A DNA stretch of 64,000 nt. Source: Chamaelirium japonicum (Eukaryota; Streptophyta; Magnoliopsida; Liliales; Melanthiaceae). The notes beneath the pieces are model-generated. The model worked only from the letters and a program-made list of their open reading frames with translations, was not told where the DNA came from and searched no databases. The DNA lies in contig CANTAL010000146.1 of assembly GCA_947650365.1 (NCBI GenBank), forward strand, positions 728,680-792,679, read 5' to 3'. Made by a program: the position numbers and the translations under genes. Below are positions 23,956 through 39,283 of this stretch, in pieces; within the stretch, counting starts at the first letter, position 1; each line of letters begins with the position of its first letter.

Positions 23956-26391
23956 AAGAATTAGAATGGATTGTATGAAAGAATAGATCGTATGAATGAA
24001 TTAGAATGGATCGTACAGAATGAATTAGAATGGATTGTATGAATGAATTAGAATGGATCGTACGAATGAGTAAGAATGGATCGTACGAATGAATTAGAAT
24101 GGATCATACGAATGAATTAGAATGGATCGTACGAATTAATTAGAATGGATCATACGAATGAAATAGAATGGATCATACGAAGGAATTAGAATGGATCGTA
24201 CGAAGGAATTAGAATGGATCGTACGAATGAATTAGAATGGATATATTCGTGCAAATGAATTAGAATGGATCGTATGAATGAATTAGAATGGATCGTATGA
24301 GTGAATTAGAACGGATAGTACGAATGAAGTAGAATGGATCGTATGAATGAATTAGAATGGATACATTCGTGCAAATGAATTAGAATGGATCGTATGAATG
24401 AATTAGAATGGATCGTACGAATGAATTAGAATGGATCGTGCAAATGAATTAGAATGGATCGTACGAATGAATTAGAATGGATCGTGCGAATGAACTAGAA
24501 TGGATACATTCGTGCGAAAGAATTAGAATGGATCGTACGAATGAATTAGAATGGATCGTACGAATGAATTAGAATGGATCTTACGAATGAATTAGAAAGG
24601 ATCGTACGAATGAATTAGAATGGATCGTACGAATTAATTAGAATGGATACATTCGTGCGAATGAATTAGAATGGATCGGACGAATGAATTAGAATGGATC
24701 GTACGAATGAATTAGAATGGATCAAATGAATGAATTAGAATGGATCATACGAATAAATTAGAATGGATACATTCGTGCAAATAAATTAGAATGGATACAT
24801 TCGTGCGAATGAATTAGAATGGATCGTGCGAATGAATTAGAATGGATCGTACGAATGAATTAGAATGGATATATTTGAACGAATAAATTAGAATGGATCA
24901 TACGAATGAATTAGAATGGATCGTACGAATGAATTCGAATGGATAGTGCGAATGGATTAGAATGGATCGTACGAATGAATTAGAATGGATACATTCGTGC
25001 GAATGAATTAGAATGGATCATACGAATGAGTAAGAATGGATCGTACGAATGAATTAGAATGGATTATACAAATGAATTAGAATGGATACATTCGTGCGAA
25101 TGAATTAGAATGGATCGTACGAATGAATTAGAATGGATAGTGCGAATGAATTAGAATGGATCGTACGAATGAACTAGAATGGATACATTCGTGCGAATGA
25201 ATTAGAATGGATCGTACGAATCAATTAGAATGAATCGTACGAATGAATTAGAATGAATCTTACGAATGAATTAGAATGGATCGTACGAATAAATTAGAAT
25301 GGATCGTACGAATGGTTTAGAATGGATACATTCGTGCGAATGAATTAGAATGGATCGGACAAATGAATTAGAATGGATCGTACGAATGAATTAGAATGGA
25401 TCAAATGAATGAATTAGAATGGTTACATTCATGCGAATGAATTAAAATGGATCGTACGAATGGATTAGAATGGATCGTATGAATGGATTAGAATGGATAC
25501 ATTCGTGCGAATGAATTAGAATGGATCATACGAATGAGTAAGAATGGATCGTACGAATGAAATAGAATGGATTGTACGAATGAATTAGAATGGATCGTGC
25601 GAATGAATTTGAATGGATCGTACGAATGAATTAGAATGGATCCTGCTAATGAATTAGAATTGATCGTACGAATGAAATAGAATAGATTGTACGAATAATT
25701 TAGAATGGATCGTACGAATGAATTAGAATGGATCGTACGAATGATTTAGAATGGATACATTCGTGCGAATGAATTAGAATGGATCATACGAATGAGTAAG
25801 AATGGATCGTACGAATGAAATAGAATGGATTGTACGTATGAATTAGAATGGATTCGTACGAATGAATTAGAATGGATACATTCGTGTGAATGAATTAGAA
25901 TGGATCATATCAATGAGTAAGAATGGATCGTACGAATGAAATAGAATGGATTGTGCGAATGAATTAGAATGGATCGTACGAATGAATTAGAATGGATCGT
26001 GTGAAAGAATTAGAATGGATTGTATGAATGAATTAGAATGGATCGTGTGAAAGAATTAGAATGGATCGTACGAATGAATTAGAATGGATCGTACGAATGA
26101 ATTAGAATGGATACATTCGTGCGAATGAATTAGAATGGATCGTATGAATGAATTAGAATAGATTGTGGAAATGAATTAGAATGGATCGTACGAATGAATT
26201 AGAATGGATACATTCGTGCGAATAAATTAGAATGGATTGTATGAATGAATTAGAATGGATCGTACGAATGAATTAGAATGGATCGTACGAATGAATTAGA
26301 ATAGATTGCGCGAATGAATTAGAATGGATCGTGCGAATGAAATAGAATGAATACAAATGAATTAGAATGGATCATACAAATGAATTAGAAT
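23956..26391 (-). repeat. Satellite, long reverse block
   Basis: About 2.4 kb of reverse units ending at GAATGACGATCC (about 26,391). Near 24,308 it contains the reverse form of the CTACTTCATTCGTACTATCC marker that appears forward at 4308, 22,631 and 63,187. No gene is seen. Confidence 0.95.
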
Positions 26392-29300
26392 GACGATCCA
26401 TTCTTACTCATTCGTATGATCCATTCTAATTTATTCGGACGAATGTATCCTTTCTAATTCATTCGTACGTCTAATTCATTCGTACGGTCCTTTCTAATTC
26501 ATTCGCACAATCCATTCTATTTCATTCGTACGATCCATTCTTACTCATTCGTATGATCCATTATGGATACATTCGTGCGAATGAATTAGAATGGATCATA
26601 CGAATGAGTAAGAATGGATCATACGAATGAAATAGAATGGATTGTGAGAATGAATTAGAATGGATCGTACGAATGAATTAGAATGGATCGTGTGAAAGAA
26701 TTAGAATGGATTGTATGAATGAATTAGAATAGATCGTATGAATGAATTAGAATGGATCGTACGAATGAATTAGAATGGATCGTACGAATGAATTAGAATG
26801 GATCGTACGAATGAATTAGAATGGATACATTCGCGAATGAATTAGAATGGATCGTACGAATGAATTAGAATAGATCGTACGAATGAATTAGAATGGATCT
26901 TACGAATGAATTAGAATGGATCGTACGAATGAATTAGAATGGATACATTTGTGCGAATGAATTAGAATGGATCGTACAAATGAATTAGAATGGATCGTAT
27001 GAATGAATTAGAATGGATCGTACGAATGAATTAGAATGGATCATACGAAGGAATTAGAATGGATCGTACGAATGAATTAGAATGGATATATTCGTGCAAA
27101 TGAATTAGAATGGATCGTATGAATGTATTAGAATGGATCGTATGAGTGAACTAGAATGGATCGTGCGAATGAATTAGAATGGATTGTATGAATGAATTAG
27201 AATGGATCGTACGAATGAATTAGAATGGATCATACGAATTAATTAGAATGGATCATACAAATGAATTAGAATGGATCGTACGAATGAATTAGAATTAGAA
27301 TGGATATATTCGTCCGAATGAATTAGAATGGATACATTCATGCGAAAGAATTAGAATAGATCGTATGAATGAATTAGAATGGATCCTATGAATGAATTAG
27401 AATGGATAGTGCGAATGAATTAGAATGGATCGTACGAATGAATTAGAATGGATACATTCGTGCGAATGAATTAGAATGGATCGGACGAATGAATTAGAAT
27501 GGATCGTATGAATGAATTAGAATGGATCAAATGAATGAATTAGAATGGTTACATTCATGCGAATGAATTAGAATGGATCGTACGAATGGATCATACGAAT
27601 GGATTAGAATGGATACATTCGAGCGAATGAATTAGAATGGATCGTACGAATGAATTAGAATGGATCGTACGAATGAATTAGAATGAATTCGTACGATCCA
27701 TTCGAATTCATTCGCACGATCCATTCTAATTCATTCATACGATCCATTCTAATTCATTCATACAATCCATTCTAATTCTTTCACACGATCCATTCTAATT
27801 CATTCGTAGGATCCATTCTAATTCATTCGTACAATCTATTCTATTTCATTCGTACGATCCATTCTTACTCATTCGTATGATCCATTCTAATTCATTCGGA
27901 CGAATGTATCCATTCTAATTTATTCGTACGATCCATTCTAATTTATTCGTTCGATCCATTCTAATTCATTCGTACGATCCATTCTTACTCATTCGTATGA
28001 TCCATTCTAATTCATTTGTATGAATAAATTAGAATGGATACATTCGTGCGAATGAATTAGAATGGATCATACGAATGAGTAAGAATGGATCGTACAAATG
28101 AAATAGAATGGATTGTACGAATGAATTAGAATGGATCGTACGAATGAATTACAATGGATCGTGTGAAAGAATTAGAATGCATTGCATGAATGAATTAGAA
28201 TGGATCGTATGAATGAATTAGAATGGATCGTGCGAATGAATTCGAATGGATCGCATGATCCATTCGAATAGAATGGATCGTATGAATGAATTAGAATGGA
28301 TCGGGCGAATGAATTAGAATGGATTGTAGGAATGAATTAGAATGGATCGTATGAATGAATTAGAATGGATCGTATGAATGAATTAGAATGGATCGTGCGA
28401 ATGAATTAGAATGGATCGTACGAATGAATTAAAATGGATCATACGAATGAATTAGAATGGATCATACGAATGAATTAGAATGGATCATACGAATGAGTAA
28501 GAATGGATCGTACGAATGAAATAGAATGGATTGTACGAATGAATTAGAATGGATACATTCATGCGAATGAATTAGAATGGATCGTACGAATGAATTAGAA
28601 TGGATCGTACGAATGAATTAGAATGCATCGTATGAAAGAATTAGAATGGATATATTCGTGCGAATGAATTAGAATGGATCGTACGAATGAATTAGACTGG
28701 ATCGTACGAATGAATTTGAATGGATACATTTGTACGAATGAATCTAAATGGATTGTATGAATGAATTACAATGGATCGTACGAATGAATTAGAATGGATC
28801 GTATGAATGAATTACAATGGATCGTATGAATGAATAAGAATGGATCGTACGAATGAATTAGAATGGATCGTGCGAATGAATTAGCATGAATCGTACGAAT
28901 GTATTAGAATGGATTGTACGAATGAATTAGAATGAATCGTACGATCCATTCTAATTCATTCGTACGATCCATTCTAATTCATTCGCACGAATGTATCCAT
29001 TCTAGTTCATTCGTACGATCCATTCTAGTTCATTCGTATGATCCATTCTAATTCATTCGTACGATCTATTCTAATTCATTCGTATGATCCATTCTAATTA
29101 ATTCGTATGATCCGTTCTAATTCATTCGTACGATCCATTCTAATTCATTCATACAATCCATTCTAATTCATTCGCACGAATGTATCCATTCTAATTAATT
29201 CGTACGATCCATTCTAATTCATTCGTATGATCCATTCTTATTCATTCGCACGATCCAGTCTAATGGATTCGCACGATCCATTCTAATTCATTCGCACGAA

Positions 29301-31400
29301 TGTATCCATTCTAATTCATTCGTACGATCCATTCTAATTCATTAATATGATCCATTCTAATTCATTCGCACGATCCATTCTAATTCATTCGTACGATCCA
29401 TTCTTACTCATTTGTATGATCCATTCTAATTCATTCGGACGAATGTATCCATTCTAATTTATTTGTACGATCCATTCTAATTCATTCGTACGATCCATTC
29501 TAATTCATTCGTACGATCCATTCTAATTCATTCGTCCGATCCATTCTAATTCATTCGCACGAATTTATCCATTCTAATTCATTCGTACGGTCCATTCTAA
29601 TTCATTCGCACAATCCATTCTATTTCATTCGTACGATCCATTCTTACTCATTCGTATGATCCCTTATGGATACATTCGTGCGAATGAATTAGAATGGATC
29701 ATACGAATGAGTAAGAATGGATCGTACGAATGAAATAGAATGGATTGTGTGAATGAATTAGAATGGATCGTATGAATGAATTAGAATGGATCGTGTGAAA
29801 GAATTAGAATGGATTGTATGAATGAATTAGAATAGATCGTATGAATGAATTAGAATGGATCGTACGAATGAATTAGAATGGATCGTACGAATGAACTAGA
29901 ATGGATACATTCGTGCGAATGAATTAGAATGGATCGTACGAATGAATTAGAATGGATCGTACGAATGAATTAGAATGGATCTTATGAATGAATTAAAATG
30001 GATCGTACAAATGCACGATCCATGCTAATTCATTCGTTCGATCAATTCTAATTCATTAGCACGATCCATTCTAATTCATTCGTACGATCCATTCTAATTC
30101 ATTCGCACGATCCATTCTAATTCATTCGTACGATCCATTCTAATTCTTTCACACGATCCATTCTAATTCATTCGTACGATCCATTCTAATTCATTCGTAC
30201 GATCTATTCTTATTCATTCGTACGATCCATTCTAATTTCATTCGTATGATCCGTTCTAATTCATTCGCTCGAATGTATCCAGTCTAATCCATTCGTACGA
30301 TCCATTCTAATCCATTCGTACGATCCATTCTAATTCATTCGCATGAATGTAATCATTCTAATTCATTCATTTGATCCATTCTAATTCATTCGTACGATCC
30401 ATTCTAATTCATTCGTCCGATCCATTCTAATTCATTCGCACGAATGTATCCATTCTAATCCATTCGTAAGATCCATTCTAATTCATTCGTACGATCCATT
30501 CTAATTCATTAATATGATCCATTCTAATTCATTCGTACGATCCATTCTAATTCATATGCACAAAGGTATCCATTCTAATTCATTCGTACGATCCATTCTA
30601 ATTCAGGATCGTACGAATGAATTAGAATGGATACATTCGTGCGAATGAATTAGAATTGATCGTACGAATGAATTAGAATGGATCGTGCGAATGAATTAGA
30701 ATGGATCGTACGAATGAATTAGAATGGATCGTACGAATGAACTAGAATGCATACATTCGTGCGAATGAATTAGAATGGATCGTACGAATGAATTAGAATG
30801 GATCGTACAAAATGAATTATAATGGATCTTACGAATGAATTAGAATGGATCGTACGAATGAATTAGAATGGATCGTACGAATGAATTAAAATGGATACAT
30901 TCGTGCAAATGAATTAGAATCGATCGGACGAATAAATTAGAATGGATCGTACGAATGAATTAGAATGGATCCAATGAATGAATTAGAATGGTTACATTCA
31001 TGCGAATGAATTAGAATGGATCGTACGAATGTATTAGAATGGATACATTCGAGCGAATGAATTAGAATGGATCGTACAAATGAAATTAGAATGGATCGTA
31101 CGAATGAATTAGAATAGATCGTACGAATGAATTAGAATGGATCGTACGAATGAATTAGAATTGATCGTACGAATAAATTAGAATGGATACATTCGTCCGA
31201 ATGAATTAGAATGGATCATACGAATGAGTAAGAATGGATCGTACGAATGAAATAGAATAGAGTGTACGAATGAATTAGAATGGATCCTACGAATGAATTA
31301 GAATGGATCGTGTGAAAGAATTAGAATGGATTGTATGAATGAATTAGAATGGATCGTATGAATGAATTCGAATGGATCGTGCGAATGAATTCGAATGGAT
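26392..31400. repeat. Satellite mosaic of alternating blocks
   Basis: Forward 26,392-26,562, reverse 26,563-27,688, forward 27,689-28,020, reverse 28,021-28,940, forward 28,941-29,664, reverse 29,665-30,013, forward 30,014-30,606, reverse 30,607-31,400. The interval 27,060-28,020 is repeated at about 43,738-44,655 with the same order and the same flips. The block 29,665-30,013 with its flanks matches about 57,416-57,765. Confidence 0.95.
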
Positions 31401-34400
31401 CGTAAGAATTCATTCTAATTCATTCATACAATCCATTCTAATTCTTTTACACGATCAATTCTAATTCATTCGTACGTTCCATTCTAATTCATTAGCACGA
31501 TCCATGCTAATTCATTCGTTCGATCAATTCTAATTCATTAGCACGATCCATTCTAATTCATTCATACGATCCATTCTAATTCCTTCATACGATCCATTCT
31601 AATTCATTCGTACGATCTATTCTAATTCATTCGTACGATCCATTCTAATTCATTCGTACAATCCATTCTAATTCCTTCGTACGATCCATTCTAATTCATT
31701 CGTACGATCCATTCTAATTCATTCGTGCAATCCATTCTATTTCATTCGTACGATCCATTCTTACTCATTCGTACGATCCATTCTAATTCATTCACACGAA
31801 TGTATCCATTCGTACGGATGAATTAGAATAGATTGTACGAATGAATTAGAATGGATCGTACGAATGAATTAGAATGGATCGTACGAAGGAATTAGAATGG
31901 ATCGTACGAATGAATTAGAATGGATCGTACGAATGAATTAGAATAGATCGTACGAATGAATTAGAATGGATCGTACGAAGGAATTAGAATGGATCGTACG
32001 AATGAATTAGAATGGATATATTCGTGCAAATGAATTAGAATGGATCGTATGAATGTATTAGAATGGATCATATGTGTGAATTAGAATGGATCGTACGAAT
32101 GAATTAGAATGGCTTGTATGAATGAATTTGAATGGATCGTACGAATGAATTAGAATGGATCATACGAATTAATTAGAATGGATCATACGAATGAATTAGA
32201 ATAGATCGTACGAATGAATTAGAATGGATCATACGAATGAATTAGAATGGATACATTCGGGCGATCCATTCTAATTCATTCGCACAATCCATTCTATTTC
32301 ATTCGTACGATCCATTCTTACTCATTGGTACGATCCATTCTAATTCATTCGCACGAATGTATCCATTCTAATTCATTCGTACGAATCCATTCTAATTCAT
32401 TCATACGATCTATTCTAATTCATTCATACAATCCATTCTAATTCTTTCACACGATCCATTCTAATTCATTCGTACGATCCATTCTAATTCATTCGCACAA
32501 TCCATTCTATTTCATTCGTACGATCCATTCTTACTCATTGGTACGATCCATTCTAATTCATTCGCACGAATGTATCTATTCTAATTCATTCGTACGAATC
32601 CATTCTAATTCATTCGTACAATCTATTCTATTTCATTCGTACGATCCATTTTTACTCATTCGTATGATCCATTCTAATTCATTCGGACGAATGTATCCAT
32701 TCTAATTTATTCGTACGATCCATTCCAATTCATTCGCACGATCCATTCTAATTCATTCGTACGATCAATTCTAATTCATTCGCACGAATGTATCCATTCT
32801 AATTCATTCGTACGATCCATTCTAATTCATTCATAGGATCCATTCTAATTCATTCATACAATCCATTCTAATTTATTCGCACGAATGTATCCATTCTAAT
32901 TCATTCGTACGATCAGTTCCAATTCATTCACAAAATCTATTCTAATTCATTCATACGATCCATTCTAATTCATTCACACGAATGTATCCATTCTAATTCA
33001 TTCATACGATCCATTCTAATTCATTCGTACGATCCATTCTAATTCACTCATACGATCCATTCTAATACATTCATACAATTAGAATGGATCGTATGAATGA
33101 ATTAGAATGGATCGTGCACGAATGTATCCATTCTATTTCATTCGTACGATCCATTCTAATTCATTAATATGATCCATTCTAATTCATTCGTACAATCCAT
33201 TCTAATTCATATGCACAAAGGTATCCATTCTAATCCATTCGTAGGATCCATTCTAATCCATTCGTACGATCCATTCTAATTCATTCGTATGATCCATTCT
33301 AATTCATTCGCTCGAATGTATCCATTCTAATCCATTCGTACGATCCATTCTAATCCATTTGTACGATCCATTCTAATTCATTAGCATGAATGTAACCATT
33401 CTAATTCATTCATTTGATCCATTCTAATTCATTCGTACGATCCATTCTAATTCATTCGTCCGATCCATTCTAATTCATTCGCACGAATGTATCCATTCTA
33501 ATTCATTCGTACGATCCATTCTAATTCATTAATATGATCCATTCTAATTCATTCGTACGATCCATTCTAATTCATTCGTACGATCCATTCTAATTCATTC
33601 GCACGATCCATTCTAATCCATTCGTACGATCCATTCTAATTCATTAATATGATCCATTCTAATTCATTAGTATGATCCATTCTAATTCATATGCACAAAG
33701 GTATCCATTCTAATCCATTCGTAGGATCCATTCTAATCCATTCGTACAATCTATTCTATTTCATTCGTATGATCCATTCTTACTCATTCGTATGATCCAT
33801 TCTAATTCATTCGGACGAATGTATCCATTCTAATTTATTCGTACGATCCATTCTAATTCATTCGTACGATCCATTCTAATTCATTCGCTCGAATGTATCC
33901 ATTCTAATCCATTCGTACGATCCATTCTAATCCATTCGTACGATCCATTCTAATTCATTCGCATGAATGTAACCATTCTAATTCATTCATTTGATCCATT
34001 CTAATTCATTCGTACGATCCATTCTAATTCATTAGAACGATCCATGCTAATTCATTCGTTCCATCAATTCTAATTCATTAGCACAATCCATTCTAATTCA
34101 TTCGTACGATCCATTCTAATTCATTCGCACGATCCATTCTAATTCATTCATAGGATCCATTCTAATTCATTCATACGATCTATTCTAATTCTTTCGCACG
34201 AATGTATCCATTCTAATTCATTCGCCCGATCCATTCTAATTCATTCGTACGATCAATTCTAATTCATTCGCACGAATGTATCCATTCTAATTCATTCGTA
34301 CGATCCATTCTAATTCATTCATAGGATCCATTCGAATTCATTCATACAATCCATTCTAATTCATTCGTCTGATCCATTCTAATTCATTCATAGGATCCAT

Positions 34401-35967
34401 TCTAATTCATTTATACAATCCATTCTAATTCATTCGCACGAATGTATCCATTCTAATTCATTCGTACGATCAGTTCTAATTCATTCACAAAATCTATTCC
34501 AATTCATTCATACGATCCATTCTAATTCATTCACACGAATGTATCCATTCTAATTCATTCATACGATCCATTCTAATTCATTCGTACGATCCATTCTAAT
34601 TCGCTCATACGATCCATTCTAATTCACTCATACGATCCATTCTAATACATTCATACGATCCATTCTAATTCATTTGCCCGAATATATCCATTCTAATTCA
34701 TTCGTACGACCCATTCTAATTCCTTCGTACGATCCATTCTTATTCATTCGTACGATCTATTCTAATTCATTCGTACGATCCATTCTAATTCATTCGTACG
34801 ATCCATTCTAATTCCTTCGTACGATCCATTCTAATTCATTCGTACGATCCATTCTAATTCATTCGTACAATCTATTCTAATTCATTCGTACGAATGGATA
34901 CATTCGTGTGAATGAATTAGAATGGATCGTACGAATGAGTAAGAATGGATCGTACGAATGTAATAGAATGGATTGCACGAATGAATTAGAATGGATCGTA
35001 CGAATGAATTAGAATGGATCGTGTGAAAGAATTAGAATGGATTGTATGAATGAATTAGAATGGATCGTACAAATGAATTAGAATGGATCGTACGAAGGAA
35101 TTAGAATGGTTTGTACGAATGAATTAGAATGGATCGTACGAATGAATTAGAATAGATCGTACGAATGAATTAGAATGGATCGTACGAAGGAATTAGAATG
35201 GATCGTACGAATGAATTAGAATGGATATATTCGTGCAAATGAATTAGAATGGATCGTATGAATATATTAGAATGGATCGTATGAGTGAATTAGAATGGAT
35301 CGTACGAATGAATTAGAATGGATCGTATGAATGAATTAGAATGGATACATTCGTGTGAACGAATTAGAATGGATCGTATGAATGAATTAGAATAGATTTT
35401 GTGAATGAATTAGAACTGATCGTACGAATGAATTAGAATGGATACATTCGTGCGAATGAATTAGAATGGATTGTATGAATGAATTAGAATGGATCGTACG
35501 AATGAACTAGAATGGATACATTCGTGCGAATGAATTAGAATGGATCGTACGAATGAATTAGAATGGATCGTACGAATGAATTAGAATGGATCTTACGAAT
35601 GAATTAGAATGGATCGTACGAATGAATTAGAATGGATCGTACGAATGAATTAGAATGGATACATTCGTGCGAATGAATTAGAATGGATCGGACGAATGAA
35701 TTAGAATGGATCGTACGAATGAATTAGAATAGATCGTACGAATGAATTAGAATGGATACATTCGTCCGAATGAATTAGAATGGATCAAACGAATGAGTAA
35801 GAATGGATCGTACGAATGAAATAGAATAGATTGTACGAATGAATTAGAATGGATCCTACGAATGAATTAGAATGGATGAATTAGAATGGATTGTATGAAT
35901 GAATTAGAATGGATCGTATGAATGAATTAGAATGGATCGTGCGAAAGAATTCGAATGGATCGTACGA
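31401..35967. repeat. Satellite mosaic containing a 2-kb higher-order segment
   Basis: Forward 31,401-31,814, reverse 31,815-32,260, forward 32,261-34,890 with a reverse island at about 33,079-33,116, reverse 34,891-35,967. The stretch from about 32,880 to 34,870 is repeated at about 45,590-47,440, island included. Internally the CAGTTC...CACAAAATC marker at 32,914 and 34,471 shows a local period near 1.56 kb. The plus-strand frame at 32,247-32,441 is translated repeat and not a gene. Confidence 0.95.
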
Positions 35968-36139
35968 ATTCATTCTAATTCATTCATACAATCCATTCTA
36001 ATTCTTTCACACGATCCATTCTAATTCATTCGTACGTTCCATTCTAATTCATTAGCATGATCCATGCTAATTCATTCGTTCGATCAATTCTAATTCATTA
36101 GCATGATCCATTCTATTTCATTCGTACGATCCATTCTAA

Positions 36140-37683
36140 TTCATTCGCACGGATGTATCCATTCTAATTCATTCGTATGATCAGTTCTAATTCATTCACA
36201 AAATCTATTATAATTCATTCATACAATCCATTCTAATTCATTCACACGAATGTATCCATTCTAATTCATTCATACGATCCTTTCTAATTCATTCGTACGA
36301 TCCATTCTAATTCACTCATACGATCCATTCTAATACATTCATACGATCCATTCTAATTCATTTGCACGAATATATCCATTCTAATTCATTCGTACGATCC
36401 ATTCTAATTCCTTCGTACGATCCATTTTAATTCATTCGTACGATCTATTCTATTTCATTCGTACGATCCATTCTTACTCATTCGTACGATCCATTCTAAT
36501 TCATTCGTCCGATCCATTCTAATTCATTCGCACGAATGTATCCATTCTAATTCATTCGTTCGATCAATTCTAATTCATTAGCATGATCCATTCTAATTCA
36601 TTCGTACGATCCATTCTAATTCATTCGCACGATCCATTCTAATTCATTCATAGGATCCATTGTAATTCATTCGTACGATCCATTCTAATTCAATCGTACG
36701 ATCCATTCTAATTCATTCGCACAATCCATTCTATTTCATTCGTACGATCCATTCTTACTCATTGGTACGATCCATTCTAATTCATTCGCACGAATGTATC
36801 CATTCTAATTCATTCGTACGAATCCATTCTAATTCATTCGTACAATCTATTCTATTTCATTCGTACGATCCATTCTTACTCATTCGTATGATCCATTCTA
36901 ATTCATTCGGACGAATGTATCCATTCTAATTTATTCGTACGATCCATTCTAATTCATTCGTACGATCCATTCTAATTCATTCGTACAATCCATTCTAATT
37001 CATTCGCACAAATGTATCCATTCTAATTCATTCGCACGAATGTATCCATTCTAATTCTTTCGTACAATCCATTCTATTTCATTCGTACGATCCATTCTTA
37101 CTCATTCGTATGATCCATTCTAATTCATTCGTACGATCCATTTTAATTCTTTCGTACGATCCATTCTAATTCATTCGCACGATCCATTCTAATTCATTAT
37201 ACGATCCATTCTAATTCATTCATACGATCCATTCTAATTCATTCCTACAATCCATTCTAATTCATTCGCCCGATCCATTCTAATTCATTCATACGATCCA
37301 TTCTTTTCGAATGGATCATGCGATCCATTCGAATTCATTCGCACGATCCATTCTAATTCATTCATACGATCCATTCTAATTCATTCATACAATGCATTCT
37401 AATTCTTTCACATGATCCATTCTAATTCATTCGTACGATACATTCTAATTCATTCGTACAATCCATTCTATTTCATTTGTACGATCCATTCTTACTCATT
37501 CGTATGATCCATTCTAATTCATTCGTACGATCCATTCTAATTCATTTGTACGATCCATTCTAATTCATTCGTACAATCCATTCTATTTTATTCGTACGAT
37601 CCATTCTTACTCATTCGTATAATCCATTCTAATTCATTCGCACGAATGTATCCATTCTAATTCATTCATACAATCCATTCTAA
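36140..37683 (+). repeat. Higher-order unit, copy 1 (1,544 bp), with the empty LINE target site
   Basis: Landmarks in this copy recur exactly 1,544 bp downstream: CAGTTCTAATTC at 36,182/37,726, TTTGCACGAATATATCC at 36,361/37,905, and TTTTCGAATGGATC at 37,305/38,849. The copies differ at only a few scattered bases. Position 37,551-37,566 holds the uninterrupted sequence CGATCCATTCTAATTC, which in copy 2 is the LINE target site. The left boundary is approximate because the surrounding units are so alike. Confidence 0.85.
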
Positions 37684-39094
37684 TTCATTCGCACGAATGT
37701 ATCCATTCTAATTCATTCGTATGATCAGTTCTAATTCATTCACAAAATCTATTCTAATTCATTCATACAATCCATTCTAATTCATTCACACGAATGTATC
37801 CATTCTAATTCATTCATACGATCCTTTCTAATTCATTCGTACGATCCATTCTAATTCACTCATACGATCCATTCTAATACATTCATACGATCCATTCTAA
37901 TTCATTTGCACGAATATATCCATTCTAATTCATTCGTACGATCCATTCAAATTCCTTCGTACGATCCATTCTAATTCATTCGTACGATCTATTCTATTTC
38001 ATTCGTACGATCCATTCTTACTCATTCGTACGATCCATTCTAATTCATTCGTCCGATCCATTCTAATTCATTCGCACGAATGTATCCATTCTAATTCATT
38101 CGTTCGATCAATTCTAATTCATTAGCATGATCCATTCTAATTCATTCGTACGATCCATTCTAATTCATTCGCACGATCCATTCTAATTCATTCATCGGAT
38201 CCATTGTAATTCATTCGTACGATCCATTCTAATTCATTCGTACGATCCATTCTAATTCATTCGCACAATCTATTCTATTTCATTCGTACGATCCATTCTT
38301 ACTCATTGGTACGATCCATTCTAATTCATTCGCACGAATGTATCCATTCTAATTCATTCGTACGAATCCATTCTAATTCATTCGTACAATCTATTCTATT
38401 TCATTCGTACGATCCATTCTTACTCATTCGTATGATCCATTCTAATTCATTCGGACGAATGTATCCATTCTAATTTATTCGTACGATCCATTCTAATTCA
38501 TTCGTACGATCCATTCTAATTCATTCGTACAATCCATTCTAATTCATTCGCACAAATGTATCCATTCTAATTCATTCGCACGAATGTATCCATTCTAATT
38601 CTTTCGTACAATCCATTCTATTTCATTCGTACGATCCATTCTTACTCATTCGTATGATCCATTCTAATTCATTCGTACGATCCATTTTAATTCATTCGTA
38701 CGATCCATTCTAATTCATTCGCACGATCCATTCTAATTCATTATACGATCCATTCTAATTCATTCATACGATCCATTCTAATTCATTCCTACAATCCATT
38801 CTAATTCATTCGCCCGATCCATTCTAATTCATTCATACGATCCATTCTTTTCGAATGGATCATGCGATCCATTCGAATTCATTCGCACGATCCATTCTAA
38901 TTCATTCATACGATCCATTCTAATTCATTCATACAATGCATTCTAATTCTTTCACATGATCCATTCTAATTCATTCGTACGATACATTCTAATTCATTCG
39001 TACAATCCATTCTATTTCATTTGTACGATCCATTCTTACTCATTCGTATGATCCATTCTAATTCATTCGTACGATCCATTCTAATTCATTTGTA

Positions 39095-39110
39095 CGATCC
39101 ATTCTAATTC
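39095..39110. repeat. LINE target-site duplication, 3' side of element
   Basis: CGATCCATTCTAATTC abuts the poly(A) tail. The identical 16 bp lies at 42,682-42,697. Removing the LINE and one copy restores a perfect satellite unit continuous with ATTCGTACAATCC. Confidence 0.93.
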
Positions 39111-39126
39111 TTTTTTTTTTTTTTTT
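39111..39126 (-). other. LINE poly(A) tail
   Basis: Sixteen uninterrupted T on the plus strand mark the 3' end of the LINE. The lack of interruptions fits a young insertion. Confidence 0.95.
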
Positions 39127-39283
39127 AATAAAAGCTATGGGGATTTTATTGGGGACCCCGCCCCTGGAATCAAAACAAACCATTACAGCTCTGGCCTTTT
39201 ATATATAAGGCATCAGAGAAGGGAGGAAAAATAAAGAAAATAAACCAAACACCAAAACCCCTCACAGTCTGCAAGCACAGATC
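39127..39283 (-). other. LINE 3' untranslated region with polyadenylation signal
   Basis: About 157 bp between the ORF2 stop (TGA at 39,284-39,286, minus strand) and the poly(A) tail. On the minus strand AATAAA lies at 39,145-39,150, about 19 nt before the tail, a normal distance for a polyadenylation signal. A second AT-rich run adjoins the tail itself (TTTATTAAAA). Confidence 0.85.

Larger units (their letters stand above)
35968..39110 (+). repeat. Satellite, forward block with a 1,544-bp tandem duplication
   Basis: This is the left part of the longest forward block in the window, which resumes after the LINE and ends near 42,852. It contains two successive copies of a 1,544-bp higher-order unit (from about 36,140 and from about 37,684). 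A small reversed hairpin element at 37,306-37,333 is repeated at 38,850-38,877. No gene is seen. Confidence 0.95.

Noticed and set aside
32247..32441. Plus-strand 64-codon frame
   Set aside because: Pure satellite translation starting near a flip junction.
37551..37566. Precise LINE excision from copy 1 as an explanation for the empty site
   Set aside because: LINEs are not known to excise precisely, and there is no leftover duplication or tail; insertion into copy 2 only is simpler.
1989..39110. CRISPR-like array of short direct repeats
   Set aside because: Units are contiguous without unique spacers, orientation flips, and the setting is a plant nuclear genome with LINE and LTR elements.
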